Shown here in pieces: positions 1 to 12,782 of a stretch of DNA of 64,000 nucleotides. Under the pieces are notes generated by a model. It made no database searches, was not told where the DNA came from, and saw nothing but the letters and a program-made list of their open reading frames with translations. The stretch's first letter is position 1; every line of letters begins with the position of its first letter. Source of the stretch: Lampris incognitus (lineage: Eukaryota; Chordata; Actinopteri; Lampriformes; Lampridae); assembly GCF_029633865.1 (NCBI RefSeq), contig NC_079211.1, forward strand, positions 147,778,050-147,842,049. The letters run 5' to 3'. Made by a program: the position numbers and the translations under genes.

Positions 1-602
1 TCGACAGATTTGCTGTCACCAAGCGAGTCAGCATCAGCAGGGAGGAGCTGAAGGAAGGGCAGCTTAAACACTTCCATCTTCTAACATCACCCATTACTTT
101 GACCATCGTACATGTTGTACTCTCCTATTAAAGGTAGAATTCAGTTTTTCTGTTTTTAAAAGTTCCCACCAGATGAACTTCACCTAACCAACGCTTCCTT
201 CAGGTCACTCATGATGTCATCAGTCATGCACATTTACATACAGCCAATCAGATCGACCCATCAAAACGTGAAACCCCACCCACTCTCACACCAACCCTTG
301 CTTGTACTTGTCACTCAGAGTTCAGCTCATGAATATTAATGAGGACCAGACCACTCCCTCACGGTTCTTTGGATGATTGAGGACAGTTATGAATAAAGCT
401 AACAAACAAAATATTAGTAATTTCAAATTTAAAACAGTGTTGAATGTCTTATTGTGAATAAAAATAGAAAAACTGACCTCTAACTTGTATACTTTTATAT
501 TTCTGTGTGTAGAACGAGAGTCCAAAATGCATAACAACTAATATAGATGATGTTAGAAATAATTAGTGTTTCAATCTTGGTCCGAGTTGCAAATGTTCAA
601 CC
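1..602. other. fras1 intron, no supported gene
   Basis: AT-rich sequence with no recognised repeat. The first 100 bases are open in one frame (start FAVTKRVSISREELKEGQLK) and vaguely resemble a matrix-repeat segment, but no convincing donor site follows. I therefore do not call an exon. Confidence 0.4.
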
Positions 603-1473
603 CCTCCTGTTATCGTTCCCTCTCCCTCCCTCTCTCTCGCTCTTTCTCTCTGTCTCTCTCCCTCCCTCTCTCTCTCTGCCTCCTCTCTCTCCCTCCCTCT
701 CTCTCTCGCTCTTTCTCTCTGTCTCTCTCCCTCCTCTGTCTCTCTCTGTCTCTCTCTCTCCCTCCCTCTCTCTCCCTGTCTCTCTCCCTCCTCTGTCTCT
801 CTCCCCCCTCTGTCTCTCTCTCCCTCCTCTCTCTCCCTCCCTCTCTCTCTCGCTCTTTCTCTCTGTCTCTCTCCCTCCTCTGTCTCTCTCTGCCTCCTCT
901 CTCTCCCTCCCTCTCTCTCCCTGTCTCTCTTCCTCCTCTGTCTCTCTCCCCCCTCTGTCTCTCTCTCCCTCCTCTCTCTCCCTCCCTCTCTCTCTCGCTC
1001 TTTCTCTCTGTCTCTCTCCCCCCTCTGTCTCTCTCTCTCCCTCCTCTCTCTCCCTCCCTCTCTCTCTCTGTCTCTCTTCCTCCTCTGTCTCTCTCCCCCC
1101 TCTCTCTCTCTGTCTTTCTCCCTCCTCTGTCTCTCTCTCTCCCTCCTCTCTCTCCCTCCCTCTCTCTCTCTGTCTCTCTCCCTCCTCTGTCTCTCTCTCC
1201 CTCCCTCTCTCTCTTTGTCTTTCTCCCTCCTCTGTCTCTCTCTCCCTCCCTCTATCTCTCTGTCTCTCTCCCTCCTCTCTCTCCCTCTCCCTCCTCTCTC
1301 TCCCTCCCTCTCTCTCTCTTTCACTCTTTCACTCTCTCTCTCTCTCTCTCCTCTCTCTCCCTCTTTTTCTTTCACACTCTCTCACCCTCCCCCCTCTCTC
1401 CCTCCCCTCTCTCCCTCTCCCCCCCTCCCTCTCCCTCTCCCTCTCTCTCTCCCTCTCTCTTCCTTCCCTATCC
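603..1473 (+). repeat. 870-bp polypyrimidine (CT/CCT/TGTC) tract
   Basis: The + strand is almost purely C and T, with isolated G in TGTC or TCGC words. It is built from higher-order blocks of about 140 bp (similar blocks near 680, 828 and 966). It ends within four bases of the fras1 exon acceptor at 1476. Such homopurine-homopyrimidine tracts can form triplex DNA. The long open frames on both strands come from low-complexity sequence and are not genes. Confidence 0.95.
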
Positions 1474-1476
1474 AAG

Positions 1477-1821
1477 GGGACACCTCCAGCACGGTGTCCG
1501 CTCTCTGCTACACAGTGGCCAAGTCGGCGCAGGGCAGCAGCCTCCATGCACTGGAGTCCGGCTCCGACTACAAGAGCCGCGGCATGACGGGCGACAGCCG
1601 CGTCATCTTCGGCCCTGGCGTCAGCATGTCCACCTGCGACGTCAAGCTGATCGACGACAGCGAGTACGAGCTGTCGGAGGAGTTTGAGCTGATCCTGTCG
1701 GACGCCTCGGACAACGCCCGCATGGGAGACGTGACGGTCGCCAAGGTCATCATCGACGGGCCCAACGACGCGTCGACAGTCTCTCTCGGGAACGCCACGT
1801 TCACGTTCAGCGAGGACGCGG
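1477..1821 (+). CDS. fras1: fras1 window exon 1: end of a Calx-beta repeat plus start of the next
   Basis: The exon starts after an AAG acceptor and encodes about 115 residues. It carries the later part of a Calx-beta repeat, including the acidic strand DDSEYELSEEFEL, then the linker and first strand of the next repeat (TVSLGNATFTFSED). It enters with two bases of a split codon and leaves with one. If fish FRAS1 has the usual five Calx-beta repeats, this is repeat 2. The acceptor directly follows an 870-bp pyrimidine tract. Confidence 0.88.
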
Positions 1822-4800
1822 GTACGAGTTGTCCCAGACACACAGACGTGGTCGCCGTGGAATTACCTTTTCAAACGGCATGCCATGCTGTTCTGTGGCG
1901 GTGTACACAGCATGGGAGGGGATATTCTTGGAAAAAAGTCAAGATCTGAAAATAAAATCAGACATTTTCAAGGCAAACCTGTAGGAATTAGTGTAATTAA
2001 ACTTGGAGCATTACAAAAAAAAAAACCTCAACCCTATCAAATTATGCTTTGAAATCAGGTTTAGCAGTGAAGAAGTAAATAGTCTGTATTATGACCCGTA
2101 TAGGGGCTTTGGAGAGACATTATCATGACTTGGTAATTTGGCGTTTCCAGAAGAGGAAATAACCATGCAAAGCCGGATGAGCTGCGCCTTGCAAAGACGT
2201 GTAGTTCTCCTCCAATTATTCCAAGATTTTCTCGTAAATTTCCGACTTTAACCTCAGACATTTTGAATTTTTTATCAGAACATCCTCTTCCCATGTGCTG
2301 CGTATTCCACGGCCCTGTTACACCATCGATCTGGCCAAACACCACCATGAGTGACAAGCACTGTTATTGCGCAAGAAGAATTGGGCTTATTTGGGAAAAT
2401 TTTAGGCTTGAGAATTCAAGTCCAGTTTATTTGTGTATCACCGTGAATCACAATTCAGTCCCAGAAGACTTCACAGTCACATCACGCTCTCCAGTAGTTG
2501 TAAAAAGGATGGATGACGATGTATGGCAGCCATTATACTTAGACCCTCAGTTCGGATGAGGAAAAACCCCACAGAAAAAACAAACTTCATGAAAAAGACA
2601 AGATGGGAGAAACCTCAGGAAGAGATTGAGAGGAGGGATCTCTCTTCCAGGACTGATAAACATGCAATAAAGGCCACATGGATAGAGTAGACAAAATGTA
2701 ATGCATGTATAATTACCATTAATGTGGCACTTAATGAATACACATCATTAATAAATAAATACAATAATAGAACTTTTTACTTGCTAGAACTTAATAGAAG
2801 GTCTTTCGATGTCTGGTAACTAGTTGGTTAGGAGAAATGTTGTTTTAATACAGGACAGAAGCAGTAACACATGTAAATTCTGCACTGGGTACATACTGAA
2901 CATTAAAATAAAGAGACGGCGATCCTCAGCTTTATATTCTAGATGTGATTTGTGAAGTTGTCTTGAACCATAAACTCCTCCCTGTAACAACGGCTGTTTG
3001 TTCCTCCCACACCGCTGTCCCAGGCACAATCGAAATCCCCGTTCTGCGTCATGGCAGTGACCTTACCTCCGTGACATCCGTGTGGTGTGCGACCCGACCC
3101 TCGGACCCCCTGTCGGCCAGCCCGGGGGTCGACTACATCCCCAGCTCCAAGAAGGTGGAGTTCAAACCGGGGAAAACGGAGGAGGTATGAAGCAATAATA
3201 TTTTGTTGTCAGTTGACGACTTGGAGATAGATGTTTCATATCGAGAATGATGAAGACCTGTTTTGACATCATGAGGAGGGATTGTCTTTGGGATGGGATA
3301 AGATTTTGTTATCAATGAGCCAGTGTTAACTAGGATGTAGTTCAAATCTGGCAAAGGAGATTTTAGCAACTTTCGTGGAGTGAAAAAAAGGAAAATGTCA
3401 ATCTCATGTTTTATTTAGCAGAATGTAAGAGCTGAGGCAATCTACATCAGCAGGGCCACACCATTAAAGTCATTCCAGAGAAAAAATAAAATTTGCATAT
3501 TTCTTTTATTGATTATCTTCACTAACATGTCAACTTTTCCATCTAAAACGAGCATGAAAAATGCATTTTGTGTTACTACTGTGTTTTTATTCAGTTTTTT
3601 AATTTACTACTTCAGTTTGGTGGAAATGCAGTAATTCGGCTGTCGGTTCAAGTTTAGGTTAATGATTGACTCCCATATCATAAAAGGACCAAATTTGGCA
3701 GAATTGCTCCTGAGTAGGTTCTAGATTAAAGATATCATTTATTTTTAAGATACCAGTCTTTAGTTAAAATTAGTTATTCTCATTTAGTTAATTCATTAGT
3801 CACAAGGGCCTCTTTTCCCCAAGTAAATGACAATGATAGAACGGTAGAAGGATCGATAGATTCTCTATTGTTCTACTTGAGGAAAATTGTTTTCTTGGCC
3901 TGTGTATCTATATACGAGTTCACCTTCAAACACACTTTTATTTTTTTTCATATTACTTACAAACGTGCATGATATTTAATGGGATGTGTACAAACACATG
4001 AACAAGGACTATTGATGGGGTACTTTATTTAACACCGCTGTGGCAGAGGGGCAAAACTTCTACCAAAACAGGCTTTATTCCAGGTTATGGATGTGTATCT
4101 GTGGCCCAGTGGGAATAAAGTGAAGGTTGAAGGGGGTTCGGGGTTGTGTGCTGTAGGAAGTGTTTGGGTTGAATTTGTTCTTGATTGCAGGGGAAACAGA
4201 TAGAGTACTACAATACTATGGGTTGGATTATACTTTTATAAAGCAGCAACAGAAAGTGCTTTGAGTTTGTGGACGACAGAGAGTATCTGCCAGCACTGTT
4301 TTAGGTCAAATTAAAGCTAAATTCATTGCTAATGTCTTTGCCTCTCTGGTTTCAGACATGCAGTCTGACCATTATGGATGACATCCAGAACCCAGCCATC
4401 GAGGGTCCTGAGTCCTTTGTAGTCTTCCTCAGTTCGCCCCAGGGTGCCGTCCTCCAGGAGCCCTATGAGGCCAACGTGGTCATTACAGACACCTTCCAGG
4501 ACAGTACGTATACGCTGGAATTCATAGGACTTTTGAAAATTCCTATCTAGTGGTGTTTCTTCTTTTTTAGCTAGAATGTAAAAATAATGAACATTTTATT
4601 TAAAGGCATCTTTCATGACACTCAAGGTCACCTTACATCAAATACAATAAAACAAAGCAGTAAAAAAACCATCAGTGCAATCAACAATAAAATACAATAA
4701 GTAATAGAGCATACGTCGGCAGGAGTTTAAGGAAAAAAAAGAATTTGATGGTGTTAATGCTGTTAAAGTGAGTATGCTAGTTTAAAAAGGTGGGTTTTAA

Positions 4801-7800
4801 GAGCAGTTTTGAATTCTGTAATGGAGTCCAGTAAGCGGATGTGACGGGGAATGGAGTTCCAAAGTTTGGGTGCAACATAGGGGAAAGCCCTGGCACCCAT
4901 TATGCTGAGGTTGATGGCTGGTAGTGCCAGTAGACCTGCTGGTGAAGACTGCGGGGAGCCAGATGGAGTGTATGTCTGAAGGAAGTCTGTGAGATAAGCA
5001 GGGGATAGATTATGAAGAGCTTTGAATGTTAATAATAAAATGTTTAAATTAATCCACTGTGACACAGGAAGCCAGTGTAATTGTATCAGCAGGGGAGAGA
5101 CATGCTCAGTGGATGATTACACGTTCAAAGACAGTGGACTTTGAGTGTGTAATAATCTGTGCTGCAGAATTCTGAATGAGTTGAAGTCGGTGAATAAGTT
5201 TGTAGGGGATGCCTGCCAGGATCACATTGCAGTAGTCAATGCATGTTGTGACCAAAGCATTGACTAAGACTTTCGTGGTGTGTTGTGTTAAAGCAGGGTG
5301 TCGTCTGGAGATGTTTCGCCGATGGAAAAAGGCAATCCGGGAGACATTGATCATATGATTGGAAAAGAAACGGTTACGATTTAGGATAACACCAAGGCTC
5401 TTAGCCTGAGTGGAGACAGTTATGGGTGGTATGGGGAGTGAGCAAATATTCGTTTTGAGAGTGTAGATTTAATGCCAATGAAGAGTAGCTCAGTTTTACT
5501 ACTGCTGAATTTCAGATAATTGTTAGTCAGCCATTATTTGCAAATCATGGAGCCAAGCAGTGAGGGTACTGGAGGGGAGAGTGGAAGTGGCCTTAGTGGA
5601 CACATAAAGTTGTGTATCATCAGCATAGCATTGGAAATGGATACCATAGTGTCGGAAGATGTTGCTAAGAGGGAGGTGGTAAATGATAAACAGGAGTGGC
5701 TCCAACACTGAACCCTATGGAACTCCACGAGGAACTGTCAAACTTTCTGACCGGCAATTCTGAATTTGTACAAAATGTGTCCTGTCTGTAAGGTAGGAAG
5801 CAAACCTCTGATACACAATTCAACACAATGTTCAACTCCAGTACTAGCCAGACGATCCATGAGGAGCTGATAGGATATAGTATCAAAAGCTGCGGTGAGG
5901 ACAAGGAGGATGAGGATAGAGAATAGACCAGATTCAGCTGCATGAAGGAGGCCATTAGTGTTCTTACCCAGGGCTGTTTCTGTGCTATGTTTGGGGCGAA
6001 AGCCAGATTGAAATTGTTCAAAGAGATTATTGTTATCAAGGTAGGTCCGGAATTGAGATGCAACTACCCTCTCAAGGATTTTGGAGATGAATGGTAAATT
6101 GGAAATAGGTTGGTATATGACAAGAATATGGCAGAGATTGAAAGGAAATATGGGAAACTAGAGACTTTATAAAGAAACGTGATCTCTCGAGTGACTGTTT
6201 GAATGTAAAAGTGCCAGGACAAAAGCAAACCTTGTTCAGCATTTACACCTCAAACAGATGAATGGCCATGTGGTGAAAAATCATTGCATCTCACTTAAAT
6301 ATTTAGAATTTGACCTTCATCAACTGTTCTTACTACTGATTTTTCTGTCATTGACCTCTCCCAGTTCCCAGTATGCAGTTTGAGAAGAGTGCATACACGG
6401 TGAAGGAGAAGGAAGGGGTTCTTCACATCCCTGTCATCCGTAGCGGCGACCTGTCCTTCAGATCCTCGGTTCGCTGCTTCACACGCACCATGACCGCCAT
6501 GGTGATGGATGACTTCGAGGAGAGGAGGAACGCCGATGAGTCACGCATCACCTTCCTCAAGGGGGAGAAGGTAAGTCCAGGTGGAGGATATATTAAAAGA
6601 AGTTGAAATTTTCAGTAAGCCAGGGCTGAAGTCAGCTTAAAATTTCCCGATGAGCATAGTTTGATGGAACTGTCTTAAATCATTAAGGTATCAATTACTA
6701 TGATGAAGTTAATTCATACATACGCCGTGCTGATATTTCTGTCTTGAATGCAGGGCTGTTGATTCTGTTGGCCTGTCTTTAGTTAATTTAATTACATTTC
6801 TGCTCCATTTGAATTTCAAACTTTTCTGTTTTTAAACTTTTCAGTTTGTAACCTCCAAGAACAAACAGTTGCAACCACCTGTATGAGATGATTTTCATGT
6901 TGCTTTATTAACCATTTGAAAAAGCCTAAAAACTAAAAATCACATTTTGGCCATGTCTTTAGTGAGCAGTGTGTGGTAGGTTAACAGGAATTTACGTTTT
7001 GTTTACAGTTTTGCTCTTTTTGTTTGATTCGTCTTCCAGGTGAAGAACTGCACGGTCCACGTCAACGACGACTCTGTTTTCGAGCCTGAGGAAGAGTTCC
7101 AGGTGCATCTTGGGACGCCACAGGGTGACCACTGGAGTGGCGCCATGGTGGGGATGAGTGACATTGTCACAATCACCATCACCAACGATGAGGATGGTAA
7201 GCAGGCGTTCAGTCCCCAGTGTCTTGCTTTCCTGTCCACAAACACGTAGATTAGATAAGTGGATGGAGTCATCAAAGAATCCCACCATCTTCTACAGTTT
7301 TTGTTCGCACTATACTTGACTGTGGTTCTGTAAAAAGTGGAATTGTTGTGATCCAGTTTTCATGGTATAGTGTAATAAACAGTAGGTTGAGAAATGTTGA
7401 AATGTTTTTTAAAAACATAAATCTTCTTCGCAAAGAATTGTTTGTGGTATAACTGGAGCTTGAAAATGTCTACAATCCTCCCACTGTATGAGACAATTCA
7501 GACATTTCCATCAGTCCAGGGCTGGAAAGACGTCTTTACTGACGGACACATTTCATTTCCATTTCCTGTGATTGATCCCTTGTTTCTGTTAGGTTGAGCT
7601 GTGTTGTAATGAACTTGCAGAAGTTGATAATTCACGGGTCAAACTAATTAACAAATTTCATCTTTAAAACAGAATTAATTTTGAAGATGAACCAGCAGCT
7701 CCTGATTCTGCATATTGAGGATTTTTTTTCTCCCACTGAACGGTTTCATAAGGGATGTATGAGATGCTTCCCCCATGTGTGCCTTTTCACAAAGCATCTT

Positions 7801-10800
7801 ATCGTTCCTCTTTCACTGAATGTGCAAACGTACAAACTCAACTAAAGCCATACCACTAGAGGGCAGCACTGTGACCTGCGCTGTGTACTCTCCTCCCTCC
7901 CCCAGCCCCGACCATTGAGTTTGAGCAGGCGTCCTACCAGGTCAGAGAACCCCCCGGTCCAGATGGCATCGAGGTTCTGAACATCAAGGTGATCCGCCGG
8001 GGCGATCTGGACCGCACCTCCAAGATCCGCTGTAGCACCCGGGATGGATCGGCTCAGTCCGGGGTGGACTACAACCCCAACAGCCGTGTGCTCAAATTCA
8101 CCCCTGGTCAGTGCTGATAGTAATCACGTTTCTCCATCAGAAAGCTCTTTTCCTCTGAGACGTGTAAGTGTCTCTACATTTATAAAACATGTGAAAACAT
8201 CGATGACTCGATTCTGGAGTCTCTCAAGAATTACTGTTGCAACCCATCAGCAGGGGGCAGCTAACCTCTCCCACGATGGCCGTGGTTTTTTCTTTCAAGG
8301 ACTTTTGTGAAAGTCTATTAAACCTAGAATGAGGAAACCTACTTGCTGCTCACCCCCTTCCACATGGAGGTCAGGGGTCATGGTTAGTTGCAAAATGGAA
8401 CTTACAGAGACCCAGAATCAGTTTTATTTGGCTAAGTATGTGTAGGCCTACACACTCACACACACACACAAGGAATCTGACTCCGGTTCCTCCATTGCTC
8501 CCTATGTACTTACACAGAATAGACATGCAGCTAAAACCAACAAGGTAAACATATAACTACTATATACAGATACAAATATATATATATATATATATAAAAA
8601 GTACATTATAAAAAAGGGAAGACAACAATGATGTAACAGGAAGACAGTAGTGCGGTTGTGCAACGATGCTGGAATAAACATGTTAACGGGTAACTTCTTA
8701 TACATGAGGCAGGTGGACAAGACAGAATATGCATGTATAGAATATACAGTATATACACAGCGTGCTTAGATTTATGTTTGACAGTGATGACGTGTTAAAA
8801 CTTCTTAAACTACAGGATATACAATTATATGCATAGTATTAAGTAATATATGTAGTTTAGTATTTGTAGGTACAGTGGGTGTTCAGTGTTACAGGTATAT
8901 TGCACGGGGATTGTTTCTGACACTGTATGACTGTTTTTTTTGAGGGGGGGGTTCCACATTTTTCTCCCCCAATTGTACTTGGCCAATTACCCCACTCTAT
9001 CCGAGCCATCCCGGTCGCTGCTCCACCCCCTCTGCCGATCCGGGGAGGGCTGCAGACTACCACATGCCTCCTCCCATACATGTGGAGTCGCCAGCCGCTT
9101 CTTTTCACCTGACAGTGAGGAGTTTCACCAGGGGGACGTAGCGCATGGGAGGATCATGCTAATCCCCCCAGTTCCCCCTCCCCCCCAAACAGGCGCCCCG
9201 ACCGACCAGAGGAGGCGCTAGTGCAGCGACCAGGACACGTACCCACATCCGCCTTCCGGCCCGCAGACACGGCCAATTGTGTCTGAAGGGACGCCCGACC
9301 AAGCCGGCGGTAACACGGGGATTCAAACTGGCGATCCCCATGTTGGTAGGCAACGGAATAGACCGCTACGCTACCCGGACGCCCCCATGGTGTATTTTTA
9401 AGGATCTGGCGGCCTTTTATTGAATACATGGAAACATTGCCTCTATCAAGCGTGGACTCGCTGTAACCTCTGAGCTGGCTCTGATGCAGGCCGGTACCAG
9501 GTCCACCAGGTACAGTGGTGGAGGTATCTCAGTAAAAAGTATGCCATGCTTATAAGAATTGTTTTTTTATGTTATTATTATTTATTCATTTGTGGGTTGT
9601 TTTGTGTTTTTCCATTTCATTTTTGGGTTTTTAGTGGGAACAAGTTGTACAGTTTTTGCATATTTGAAAATTCTAAACTGAAACAAAAAAAAGGGTTGGG
9701 TCATCGGTGCAGTAATACCCTCGAGATTCCCACAATATAACGGCCTTCCTGCTGGCTTCCTCCGCAGGGATGGACCACCTCCTGTTCAAAGTGGAAATTC
9801 TGTCCAACGAGGACAGGGAGTGGCATGAATCGTTCTCACTGGTCCTCGGCCCCGATGACCCCGTGGAGGCGGTGCTCGGGGAGATAACCACGGCGACGGT
9901 TACGATTCTGGACCAGGAAGCGGCAGGCAGCCTCATCCTCCCCGCCCCGCCCATTGTAAGACGACGAGGTTTAACATGCAGCTCTGTCACTGGGTCTTTA
10001 CAGAAGGATTTTGAGCTTTACAAGTTTAAAATCGTCTGTCTACCAGAAACTTTTCTATACACACTGCCGCCGTCTTTTAACCTTTCTTATATCAGCTCAG
10101 AGACGGTGCCTTTGTAGCGCTCCAGCCCCTCTGGGCGTTGGCTGTGTTTTTGAGCTCAGAGAGCAAAACTCCACAAATTAAGAATATTTCACCTTTAAGC
10201 AAAGGCGTGCCAAGCTTCAAGAAAAGGATTTTCAGTCTCCTCACAACAGCAGAACCGTTTGTCCATAGCTAACCCGTCTCTGGTGCCAGTCCAATGAGAG
10301 TTTGTCTTTTTTCACGGTCCATTAACATACGTAACAGCATCCATTAACTTAATTGACACTTTATCTGGAGTTTTCCTGCACATGGTAGCGTGCATCTTGA
10401 GTACGAGTAACCCCAGTGAGAATGAACCCTGACACTGAACCCTTCAGGCTGAGTTCCTGTTTCTCTTCACCGTCTCTCCCTCCGTCTGTCTCCTCGCCCA
10501 CTCCAGGTAGTCTCCCTGTCTGACTATGATCACGTCCAGGAGGTGACCAAGGAAGGCAGTAAGAAGACGCCGTCGCCGGGATACCCCCTGGTGTGCGTCA
10601 CCCCCTGCGACCCCCACTACCCCAAGTACACCGTGATGAGGGAGCGCTGCGAGGAGGCGGGCATCAACCAGACCCAGGTCCACTTCTCCTGGGAGGTGGC
10701 GACGCCAACCGACACCAGCGGAGCCCGCTCGCCCTTCGAGACGGTCACGGATACCACCCCCTACACCAGCGTTAACCACAAGGTACGCGAGTCACCGGGG

Positions 10801-12739
10801 TCCCCTTACCTCAGAAGTAGACGCAGCTTTTGTTGGTGTCCATTGCTAAAGAATGAAGAGATTGTTCAAGAGTGACGTGTTCATGCTGCGTTGAATCAGG
10901 AATTAGACTGAACCATTTATTCTGACTTGCGGCAGTAGCTCAGCAGTAAGTGTCCACAGTCATTTTTGAGTAAAAGCGGTTCAGTTGACCAGCTGACATG
11001 GGACTTGGCAGGTGATTGACACCTTTTATTTGTCAGAGGGATTAAACCTGCAGGCTTTTATCGACGGTGCCCCCTGTCTTTCCTCCAGGTCCTGGACAGT
11101 ATTTATTTCAGTCGGCGGTTCCACGTGCGCTGTGTGGCCCAGGCGCGGGACAAGGCGGGCCACCCGGGCACGCCACTGAGGAGCAACATCGCCACCATCG
11201 GCACCGAGGGCTCCATCTGCCACACCCCGGTTACCACAGGAACGGCCAGGGGCTTCCAGGCCCAGTCTTTCATCGCCACGCTCAAATACCTGGACGTCAA
11301 GCACAAGGAGCACCCCAACCGGTGAGCAATGACTAGGACAGGAAGTAAGGGGGCGGCGTTCAGGGCTCGCTCACAAATGAAGCCATTGCAGAACCAATAC
11401 TGTAGAAATGTACACACACATTAATACATTAGGACTCTTGCATGGCGATAAATATTATTACCAAATGTTATTTATTAGTGCAGGGGTGTAGCACCACCCC
11501 AGAAGGGGTAGGTTGTGTTTTTAGGTACATGTATTCAGAGTATTCATTCAGAGTGCAGGATGTCTTATGCTGGTTAGGCTTTGACCAACTACAGGGGACT
11601 AACACACTATTTACCATCGCATCTTTTTGTTTCCCAGCATGCATTTCTGCTACATGCAGCTCATTATGTTCAGAAGGTAACTGTTGTGTGGTGTAACTGG
11701 GCTTGTTTTGGTTTGGGTGTGTGAGATGTTTTAATTTTTGTGTTTGATCAGATACAACCCCCAATATGATCTCTCTTTCTCTCTCTCGCTCTCTCTCTCT
11801 CTCTCTAGCATCCATATCTCAGTGCAGATCCCGCATCAGGATGGCATGCTCCCCCTGGTGTCCACCATGCCTCTCCACAACCTGCACTTCCTGTTGTCAG
11901 AATCCATCTACCGCCAGCAACACGTTTGCTCCAACCTGGTCACGCTGAAAGACTTGCAGGGCCTCTCTGGTCAGTGGATACACACACACACACACGCACA
12001 CACACACACACACGGATATAAAATGTCTACACACCCCTGTTAAAATGGCAGGTTTTTGTGATTTAAAAAAAAGGAAAACAAGATAAATCATGTCAGAACT
12101 TTTTCCACCTTCACTGTGGAATTTCAAAAAAGAGTGTTAAAGGTTCTGGCTGGAGGGGCATCTGGGTAGCATAGCGGTCCATGCTGTTGCCTACCAACAC
12201 AAGGATCGCTGGTTTGAATCCCCGTGTTGCCTCCGGCTTAGTCGAGCGTCCCTACAGACACAATTGGCTGTGTCTGCAGGTGGGAAGCCGGATGTGGGTA
12301 TGTGTCCTGATTGCTGCACTAGCGCCTACTCTGGTCAGTCGGGGCGCCTGCTCAGGGGGGAGAGGAAACTGGGGGGGAATAGCGTGATCCTCCCACACGC
12401 TATGTCCCCCTGGCGAAACTCATCAGTGTCAGGTGAAAAGAAGCGGCTGGCGACTCCACATGTATCAGAGGTGGCATGTGGTAGTCTGCAGCCCTCCCCG
12501 GCTCAGCAGAGGGGGTGGAGCGGCGACCGGGACGGCTTGGAAGAGCGGAGTAATTGGCCAGGAACAATTGGGAGAAAAAGGGGGGGGGGGGAATCCAAAG
12601 AAAAAAAAAAGTTTTGACATGAATTATCTTGGTTTCATTTTCTTACATCACAAAAACCTGCCAATTTATCAGGGTGTGTAGACTTTTTATATCCACTGTA
12701 CACACATACATACATACATACATACATACATACATACAT

Positions 12740-12782
<43 letters not shown>

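Noticed and set aside
1-110. Possible fras1 exon at the window start
   Set aside because: One frame is open and looks weakly matrix-protein-like, but no credible donor follows and the acceptor side is outside the window.
547-1687. Long open frames in the CT tract, on both strands
   Set aside because: They are produced by low-complexity repeat sequence (S/L/P or R/E strings). Only the part from 1477 on is coding, in the fras1 frame.
12155-12300. tRNA gene candidates in the SINE heads (A and B boxes present)
   Set aside because: The heads do not fold into a full cloverleaf with an acceptor stem and are followed by the SINE body. They are tRNA-derived promoters, not tRNA genes.
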